Assembly (NCBI RefSeq): GCF_016862315.1
Contig: NZ_BOMS01000146.1
Coordinates: forward strand, 1-64,000
Reading direction: 5' to 3'
DNA: 64,000 bases
Origin: Actinoplanes palleronii
Lineage (GTDB): Bacteria; Actinomycetota; Actinomycetes; Mycobacteriales; Micromonosporaceae
Under the pieces are notes generated by a model that was given only the letters and a program-made list of their open reading frames with translations, was not told the DNA's origin and made no database searches. The position numbers and the translations under genes are program-made. This document shows, piece by piece, positions 58,868-64,000 of this stretch (position 1 is its first letter; every line of letters begins with the position of its first letter).

Positions 58868-59647
58868 GTGACAACCCCACAGGCGATCACGCGTTCCCTG
58901 GTGACCGGAGCGTCGCGCGGTATCGGCCGGGCCATCGCGGTCGCCCTCGCCGCGCGCGGCGACCGGGTCGCGGTGCACTACGGCTCCGCCCGCGCGGAGG
59001 CCGAGCAGACCCTGGCGCGGCTGTCCGGTTCGGGTCACACCCTGGTGCACGGCGACGTGAGCGATCCCGATCAGGCCGCCGGCATCGTGGACGCCGCCGT
59101 GGCCGCGCTCGGCGGCATCGACGTCCTGGTCAACAACGCGGCGGTGGCCCCCGCGGAGAGCAACCGGCACGCCGTCGCCGACGTGTCCTACGCGGACTGG
59201 CAGCACGCGTGGCGCCGGATGCTCGACGTCGACCTGATCGGCGCGGCCAACGTCACGTACCTGGTGGCCCGGCACCTGATCGACCGGGGCGCGCCCGGCC
59301 GCGTCGTCAACGTCGGCTCCCGCGGTGCGTTCCGCGGCGAGCCGGACTATCCCGCGTACGGCGCCGCGAAGGCCGGCCTGCACGCTTTCGGACAGTCGAT
59401 GGCGGTGGCGCTCGCCCCGTACCAGATCGCGGTGACCTCGGTCGCGCCCGGTTTCGTCAGCACCGACCGGCAGGCGGCGAAGCTCGCCGGTACGGCGGGC
59501 GAGGCGTTGCTCGCGCAGAGCCCGTTCGGCCGGGTCGGCACTCCGGAAGAGGTCGCCGCGGCCGTGGCCTACCTCAGCTCCCCGGAGGCGACGTGGTCCT
59601 CCGGCGCGATCCTGGACCTCAACGGCGCGTCCCACCTGCGCACCTGA
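58868..59647 (+). CDS. Short-chain dehydrogenase (SDR)
   Basis: A protein of 259 residues: LVTGASRGIGRAIAVALAAR, NNAAVAPAE, VNVGSRGAFRG, and PAYGAAKAGLHAFG as YxxxK. Typical FabG-like. Start GTG 58868, upstream of which AGAGCC is a poor ribosome site. Divergent from the ferredoxin operon. Followed by a 40-codon ORF (ATG shares its first base with this gene's stop). Confidence 0.88.
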   Translation: MTTPQAITRSLVTGASRGIGRAIAVALAARGDRVAVHYGSARAEAEQTLARLSGSGHTLVHGDVSDPDQAAGIVDAAVAALGGIDVLVNNAAVAPAESNRHAVADVSYADWQHAWRRMLDVDLIGAANVTYLVARHLIDRGAPGRVVNVGSRGAFRGEPDYPAYGAAKAGLHAFGQSMAVALAPYQIAVTSVAPGFVSTDRQAAKLAGTAGEALLAQSPFGRVGTPEEVAAAVAYLSSPEATWSSGAILDLNGASHLRT

Positions 59648-59769
59648 TGCCCGACCGCCGAATCCTCATCGCCGCGGCCCGCGAGACCCTGCCGTTCGCG
59701 TGGTTCGGCGCGAACGAGATCTACCTGGCGGTCGGCGGCTGGCGCGCCGCTCGCCGGTCAGCGAGGTAG
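59647..59769 (+). CDS. Possible truncated small protein, 40 codons
   Basis: The ATG overlaps the SDR stop (TGATG) as in a true operon. The residues RRILIAAARETLPFAWFGAN are protein-like, but the frame soon ends, overlapping the TetR gene's end by 12 bp. It looks like the beginning of a longer gene cut off by rearrangement. Family not recognised. Confidence 0.35.
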   Translation: MPDRRILIAAARETLPFAWFGANEIYLAVGGWRAARRSAR

Positions 59770-60420
59770 CACGCCCAGCAGGGTCGCGGTCAGCGCCATC
59801 TTCAACGAGTCCGCCAACGCCATGTGGAAGCGGCCCAGTTCGGGCTCGGCCAGATACGCCGCCTGCAGGCTGGGCGGCGGCGTGCTGTACGCCGACAGCG
59901 CACCGGCCAGCACCATGGTCTGCAGGCTGACCAGGGTGGCGTCCTCCCCCAGCTCCGGCAGGTACTTCCCGAGCAGGCCGGACATCGTGGCCAACCGCTC
60001 CAGCGACCCACGCTTGTAGCGGGTCACCACCTCGACCGAGACGTTGCGCTCCAGCACGCTGCCCTGCGCCCCGAACAGGTCACACAGCACCACCCGGCCG
60101 GCGAGCGAGCGGCTGAGGATCTCGGCCACCGCCGCCGCCCGCTCCGCCATCGGCAGATCCTCACCGACCCCGGCGGCCAACTCGACGGCCAGCTCCGCCA
60201 GCCACTCCCGCAGGAAGAGATCCAGCAGTTCCAGCAGCACCGCCTCGCGCGACTCGAAATATCGCAACACGTTCGGCTTCGCCAGCCCGACCCGGCGACT
60301 GAGTTCGTTCAGGGTGACCGCGGCCACCGGCATCTCGTCGAGCATCGCCGACGCCCCGTCGAGGATCGCCCGCCGACGGATCTCCCGCTGCTCTTCGGTC
60401 CGCGCCCGCTGGAATGTCAC
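59758..60420 (-). CDS. TetR-family repressor
   Basis: A protein of 220 residues. HTH: AILDGASAMLDEMPVAAVTL, and NELSRRVGLAKPNVLRYFES. Helical ligand domain follows, of the PsrA/YbiH-like sort with RVVLCDLFGAQGSVLERNVS. It is divergent from the SDR gene at 60530 with three tandem operator copies between, so it very probably represses it and itself. Confidence 0.92.
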   Translation of the reverse strand: MTFQRARTEEQREIRRRAILDGASAMLDEMPVAAVTLNELSRRVGLAKPNVLRYFESREAVLLELLDLFLREWLAELAVELAAGVGEDLPMAERAAAVAEILSRSLAGRVVLCDLFGAQGSVLERNVSVEVVTRYKRGSLERLATMSGLLGKYLPELGEDATLVSLQTMVLAGALSAYSTPPPSLQAAYLAEPELGRFHMALADSLKMALTATLLGVLPR

Positions 60421-60437
60421 GGCCGCCAGCCTAACTT

Positions 60438-60509
60438 ACGTACCCGCGGTACGTTGACAACGTACCGAAGGTACTTTAACGTCGTCAGCACAAGATACCT
60501 TCGGTACGT
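60438..60509. promoter_or_regulatory. Three tandem TetR operators
   Basis: Copy A 60438-60454, ACGTACCCGCGGTACGT, perfect 7-bp arms. Copy B 60460-60476, ACGTACCGAAGGTACTT, one mismatch. Copy C 60493-60509, AGATACCTTCGGTACGT, two mismatches. Consensus ACGTACC-N3-GGTACGT. A and B are 22 bp apart and C is 33 bp further (about three helical turns), all on one face or nearly so. Confidence 0.88.
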
Positions 60510-60529
60510 TAGCGAACGAGGAGCCCGAC

Positions 60530-61453
60530 ATGAGCGAGCAGTGGACGACGGCGAACATCCCCGACCAGCACGGACGGGTCGCGGTGGTGACCGGCGCCAA
60601 CACCGGACTGGGCTTCGAGACCGCCAAGGCCCTCGCCGAGCGCGGAGCATCCGTGGTGCTCGCGGTGCGCAACACCGACAAGGGCGAGCAGGCCGCGGCC
60701 CGGATCACCGGCGACGTGAGCGTGCAGGCACTCGACCTGACCTCACTCGACTCGGTCCGCACCGCGGCCGCCGCGCTGCGGTCCCGGCTCCCCCGGATCG
60801 ACCTGCTGATCAACAACGCCGGCGTGATGTACACCCCGCAGCAGACCACCCGCGACGGCTTCGAGATGCAGTTCGGCACCAACCACCTGGGCCACTTCGC
60901 GCTCACCGGCCTGCTGCTGGACCTGATGCTGCCGGTGCCCGGCTCCCGGGTGGTCACGGTCAGCAGCACCGGTCACCGCATCCGGGCCGCGATCCACTTC
61001 GACGACCTGCAGTGGGAGCGCTCGTACAGCCGGGTCGGCGCCTACGGCCAGTCCAAACTGGCCAACCTGATGTTCACCTACGAGCTACAACGCCGCCTCG
61101 CCACCCACGGCACCACCGTCGCGGTCGCCGCACACCCCGGCGTGTCCAGCACCGAACTCGCCCGCAACACCCCCGCGGCGCTGCGACTCCCGCTCACCAT
61201 GCTCGCGCCGCTGATCACCCAGACCCCGGCGATGGGCGCCCTGCCCACCTTGCGCGCCGCCACCGACCCGGCCACGCTCGGCGGCCAGTACTACGGCCCC
61301 GGCGGCCGCTTCGAGATCAAGGGCCACCCGCGACTCGTCATTTCAAGCCCTGATTCGTACGAGGTGGCCGTCCAGCAACGCCTGTGGACCGCCTCGGAGA
61401 ACCTGACCGGGGTGACATTCCCGTCGTTCATTCCGGCCACTCAAGAACCGTGA
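60530..61453 (+). CDS. SDR oxidoreductase (retinol dehydrogenase/WWOX-like)
   Basis: A protein of 307 residues. VTGANTGLGFETAKALAERG, LINNAGVMYTPQQTTRDGFE, TNHLGHFALTGLL, VVTVSSTGHRI and YGQSKLANLMFTYEL are the conserved SDR pieces. Controlled by the divergent TetR protein; its last 26 bp overlap the convergent nucleotidyltransferase-like gene. Substrate unknown; such pairs respond to lipophilic compounds. Confidence 0.9.
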   Translation: MSEQWTTANIPDQHGRVAVVTGANTGLGFETAKALAERGASVVLAVRNTDKGEQAAARITGDVSVQALDLTSLDSVRTAAAALRSRLPRIDLLINNAGVMYTPQQTTRDGFEMQFGTNHLGHFALTGLLLDLMLPVPGSRVVTVSSTGHRIRAAIHFDDLQWERSYSRVGAYGQSKLANLMFTYELQRRLATHGTTVAVAAHPGVSSTELARNTPAALRLPLTMLAPLITQTPAMGALPTLRAATDPATLGGQYYGPGGRFEIKGHPRLVISSPDSYEVAVQQRLWTASENLTGVTFPSFIPATQEP

Positions 61454-62018
61454 GCTCGGGCCACTGCTGAGCCCACCGCACCGACTTCGTCTCGTAGGCC
61501 GCACGCCGCCCCTCCCCCGGGTTGGGCCGCAGCACCAGGTTGAACACGTCCCCGAGCCCGTGCGGCGCGTAGATCCGCCACCGCCCGCCCGCCTCCACCC
61601 GGACCCCGACGGAGCAGGTGGTGGCGACGAACGAGTCGATGGCCGCCTCGGTCGAGTCGTAGGGCGGACAGGCCGCCCCGAACTTCTGCTCGTACCAGAG
61701 GTGCACCCGCGCCTCGTTCCGCACTTCCACACTGACCCCGACGTCCGCGAAGGCCACGGCCGCCGCGGTGATGACCCGGTCCTCGGCTTCCCAGGACAGG
61801 TCCCCTCCGTCGAAGTAGAACAGGTCATAATCCTTGATCCCGGCGGTGGCCGGCTGCCCGGTGACAACGTTCCAGACGGTCTGGAACACCGCCCCACCGG
61901 TCAGATACCAGCCGGGCAGGTCCAGGACCGCGGCCCGCTCCAGCACCGCGAGCAGCGAGGCGTTCCGGGCCAGAGCCGCGCACAGCGCAGCACTCTGCTC
62001 CTCCACGTTGCCGTTCAC
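61428..62018 (-). CDS. Nucleotidyltransferase-like protein (NTP_transf_6 type)
   Basis: A protein of 196 residues. LPGWYLTGGAVFQTVWNVVT and GIKDYDLFYFDGGDLSWEAE carry GG...W and the acidic D-Y-D of the nucleotidyltransferase fold; HGLGDVFNLVLRPN lies further on. The family is uncharacterised; no partner is near. Convergent overlap of 26 bp with the SDR gene. Confidence 0.8.
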   Translation of the reverse strand: MNGNVEEQSAALCAALARNASLLAVLERAAVLDLPGWYLTGGAVFQTVWNVVTGQPATAGIKDYDLFYFDGGDLSWEAEDRVITAAAVAFADVGVSVEVRNEARVHLWYEQKFGAACPPYDSTEAAIDSFVATTCSVGVRVEAGGRWRIYAPHGLGDVFNLVLRPNPGEGRRAAYETKSVRWAQQWPELTVLEWPE

Positions 62019-62324
62019 GCGAGCACAGGGTTACTGAAGACGACGCGGCCGAGCAGCAGGATTCTGCTCATCACCCCGCGGTCGTCGTGGCTGCGGTCCG
62101 GACTCATCCCCGATCGATCCTTTCCATGCGTAACCGTCAGCACGATAGCCGCGCAGTGGGGCGGGTTCGGGGGCGGTGGCGGTCCGCGATCGGGTCGTGC
62201 GTGCGCCTACCGCCCGCGGGTGGGCGGCAAACGCACGCGATCTGGTCATGCGGACTCTCACCGCCCTCCCCGGAGCGGGCCACCCGGCCGGCTGGTGCAC
62301 GGCCGTGCGCTCGCCGGCACCCGG
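62019..62324. other. Intergenic, no gene supported
   Basis: 306 bp upstream of the nucleotidyltransferase-like gene and downstream of the acyltransferase gene. Open frames here are Arg/Pro-rich shadows. Direct near-repeats of CACGCGATCTGG/CACCCG type are seen but not regular. Presumably holds the promoter for the nucleotidyltransferase gene. Confidence 0.4.
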
Positions 62325-63491
62325 TCACCCGCCCCACCGCCCGGACCGCACGCCGGATCCGGTGAGCACGCCGCGACCGTCGTCGTTCACTCCTGCGGCG
62401 GGCACCGGCGGCCGCAGCACGTTCCTGACGTCCGCCCACGAGCGGAACGGCACCTCGAACGCCTTGGCGAAGAACCACGCCCCGATCAGTGAGAACCCAC
62501 CGGCAAGCACCGTCGTCACCACGAACGCCACGGTGCCGTGACCCAGCTGCGGCGCCACCACCTTCTTGTCGATCGCCACCACGATCGGCAGATGAATCAA
62601 ATAGAGGCTGTACGAAATCGACCCCAGGCCCCGCAACGGCGCCGAGTCGAGCAGCCGGACCAGCCCGGCGGGCCGCCCGCTCACCACTGCCAGCAAAAAC
62701 AACGTCATCGCCGGAACAACCGCCAGGTCGACCCAGTAATAGTGGGTGACCATCCACCGCGACCCCTGATAGAGGATGAGCGCCCCGGCCGGAATCGCGG
62801 CCAGCAGCGCCAATCCGGCCCACGGCAAACGGCGCAGACGGTCACCCGCCGCGACCACGCCCGCCGCCACCACCCCGGCCGCGAATGCCGGCACGAGATG
62901 CGGGGCCAGCCAATTGTCGCCCTGCGGCGGCGACCCGTCGAAAACCACAAAACCGACCACGACCACGGGCAGGGTGACAACGCCCAGCATCACCGCCGGG
63001 CCGACTCGGCGACACAAAATCAAAAGCAGCGGGAGTACGCCGTACAAAAGCACCTCCACCCCGATCGACCAGAACGCGCCGTTCGGGGTGGGTCCGGCGA
63101 ACAGATCCTGGAGCAGCAGCGTGTAGATCACCACCGACCCGGCGTCCGGCTCCGGGGAGTGCGGCTGGCGCACCACGGCCCACGCGACGACCAGGCTGAA
63201 CGCCAGCGCGGCCCAGTAGGCGGGCAGGATCCGCCAGGCCCGCCGCCGGGCATACCGGGCCAGCCCGCCCAGTCGCCAGCCGTTGTGCGCGGCGCCCAGC
63301 GCCAGCGAGAACCCCGACAGCACCAGGAAGAACACCACGGAGAGCCGCCCGAACCCGAGCCAGCTCAGCCAGTCCGGCCCGCGATAACGCGGAAACCCAC
63401 GAAACGTGTAAGCCCAGCAGTGGAACAGCATCACATAGAGGGCACAGAGCCCACGCAGACCGTCAAGACCGGCCACCCGTTTCCGGTTCAC
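62325..63491 (-). CDS. Membrane acyltransferase, acyltransferase 3 family
   Basis: A protein of 388 residues with about 10 membrane segments. RVAGLDGLRGLCALYVMLFH is the conserved N-terminal signature with the catalytic His; GAFWSIGVEVLLYGVLPLLL is the second conserved block. Such OafA-like proteins O-acylate sugars, antibiotics or wall polymers on either side of the membrane. The start is uncertain (GTG 63491, GTG 63503 or TTG 63518); the shortest is listed. The C-terminal tail is cytoplasmic and Gly-rich. Confidence 0.87.
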   Translation of the reverse strand: MNRKRVAGLDGLRGLCALYVMLFHCWAYTFRGFPRYRGPDWLSWLGFGRLSVVFFLVLSGFSLALGAAHNGWRLGGLARYARRRAWRILPAYWAALAFSLVVAWAVVRQPHSPEPDAGSVVIYTLLLQDLFAGPTPNGAFWSIGVEVLLYGVLPLLLILCRRVGPAVMLGVVTLPVVVVGFVVFDGSPPQGDNWLAPHLVPAFAAGVVAAGVVAAGDRLRRLPWAGLALLAAIPAGALILYQGSRWMVTHYYWVDLAVVPAMTLFLLAVVSGRPAGLVRLLDSAPLRGLGSISYSLYLIHLPIVVAIDKKVVAPQLGHGTVAFVVTTVLAGGFSLIGAWFFAKAFEVPFRSWADVRNVLRPPVPAAGVNDDGRGVLTGSGVRSGRWGG

Positions 63492-63602
63492 GACACAGCT
63501 CACGCACAGCCGACTCAAAAAGTTCGACTACCCCAAAACATTATCCGTACGGTGGGCACGGTCCCCGAACAGTCCCTCGGCCTGATGCGTGCCGGGCCGG
63601 CA

Positions 63603-64000
63603 TCAGCTCGGCACCGGCTCCGTTGACGACTGTCGATCAGCTCCGGCGGTGGCCGTCACCAGGTGGGTCGGCCCCCATGGGCCCGTCCACCACATTCGGG
63701 GTCCCAGGTTGCGGCGGCCGGCCGTGAGGCCGTGGTGTCGCAGGCGGGCGAGGTAGTCGCCGGTGTGCGCCAGGTCGGCGATCAGCAGGCGGCCGCCGGG
63801 ACGCAGTACGCGGACAGCCTCGTCGAGTGCCGCCCGCCGGCCGTCGGCGTCGTGGATGTTGTGCAGGACCAGGCTGCTGACGATGACGTCGAAGCTGTCG
63901 TCGTCGAAAGGTAGCCGGCGGACGTCACCGGTGAACAGACGAACCCGGTCGGCGACCCCCTCGCTCCGGGCGTTGCGGTGGGTGGCGTCGGCGCAGTTGC
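63603..64000 (-). CDS. Class I SAM-dependent methyltransferase, 5' end outside window
   Basis: The last 132 codons of a gene running off the right edge. DATHRNARSEGVADRVRLFT holds the acidic SAM-ribose region; FDDDSFDVIVSSLVLHNIHD is motif II/III with the D-V-I-V-S-S-L-V-L-H-N pattern; VLRPGGRLLIADLAHTGDYL is the next conserved strand. The motif I glycine loop is beyond the window. TAG/TGA analysis places the stop at 63603-63605. Substrate unknown. Confidence 0.87.
   Translation of the reverse strand, partial: NCADATHRNARSEGVADRVRLFTGDVRRLPFDDDSFDVIVSSLVLHNIHDADGRRAALDEAVRVLRPGGRLLIADLAHTGDYLARLRHHGLTAGRRNLGPRMWWTGPWGPTHLVTATAGADRQSSTEPVPS

Noticed and set aside
62538..63626. 362-codon plus-strand frame opposite the acyltransferase gene
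   Set aside because: Gln/Arg/His-rich shadow of membrane codons.
1..64000. CRISPR arrays, tRNA/rRNA genes, insertion sequences, integrases
   Set aside because: No regularly spaced repeats, transposase or integrase motifs, or recognisable RNA genes were seen, though a covariance-model scan was not possible.

Overview
The window is GC-rich DNA (strong G/C bias at third codon positions, frequent GTG starts, many 4-base ATGA/GTGA overlaps) with an actinomycete gene repertoire: WXG100/YbaB type VII secretion modules, GAF-ANTAR regulators, STAS/HATPase switches, ricin-B-tailed secreted hydrolases, DUF4132 and SUKH proteins. A filamentous actinomycete of the Micromonosporaceae (Actinoplanes-like) is the best guess. 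This is inference from gene content, since no rRNA or other taxonomic marker is present.

Region 1 (1-17931) is the most coherent system. The left edge holds the first 28 codons of a CysN-like ATP-sulfurylase GTPase, overlapped by an APC permease. Divergent from them is a GlxA/AraC regulator. After a 625-bp leader with a candidate 23-codon leader peptide comes a tight 13-gene operon: amino-acid dehydrogenase, D-2-hydroxyacid dehydrogenase, sulfotransferase, signal-less type I binding protein, thiamine-diphosphate enzyme, FAD-linked 2-hydroxyacid dehydrogenase, aminotransferase, SDR, cation/proton antiporter, cystathionine beta-synthase-like enzyme, CysD, a degenerate homoserine-dehydrogenase-like protein and a GyrI-like protein. 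It ends in a perfect 12-bp hairpin. CysN + CysD + sulfotransferase implies a private activated-sulfate supply. The rest interconverts 2-amino, 2-oxo and 2-hydroxy acids. I read it as an undescribed biosynthetic locus for a small, probably sulfated, amino-acid-derived product.

Region 2 (17967-28421) contains redox and regulator pairs (AKR + saccharopine-dehydrogenase-like reductase under a TetR repressor; SDR/HTH/VOC), a sugar-type LacI/MFS/DUF1349 group, a frameshifted MFS gene and a DUF6000 gene. Region 3 (28574-40607) has two secreted polysaccharide hydrolases with ricin-B domains (GH30 and pectate lyase). Between them lie a six-gene type VII polymorphic toxin/immunity module, an internally deleted quinone reductase behind a SoxR-type box, a diguanylate cyclase and GAF genes.

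Region 4 (40617-47232) has a gene with two frame breaks, DUF4259 and HEAT-repeat genes, and an operon joining a MoaD/ThiS-like protein ending in Gly-Gly to a DUF4132 protein and a SUKH protein. Region 5 (47272-52343) is a signalling hub: STAS with a charged coiled coil, two GAF-ANTAR proteins, STAS, STAS-HATPase and an aminoglycoside-phosphotransferase-like kinase. Region 6 (52460-64000) has regulator/enzyme pairs with clear inverted-repeat operators (MarR/VOC, TetR/NTF2, TetR/SDR), a secreted M28 peptidase, a ferredoxin/ferredoxin reductase/SDR operon, a nucleotidyltransferase-like protein, an acyltransferase and a methyltransferase cut by the right edge.

Three single-base frame breaks in two otherwise intact genes, at short G or A runs, could be real decay or base-calling errors. 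No tRNA, rRNA, CRISPR array, transposase or integrase was recognised.
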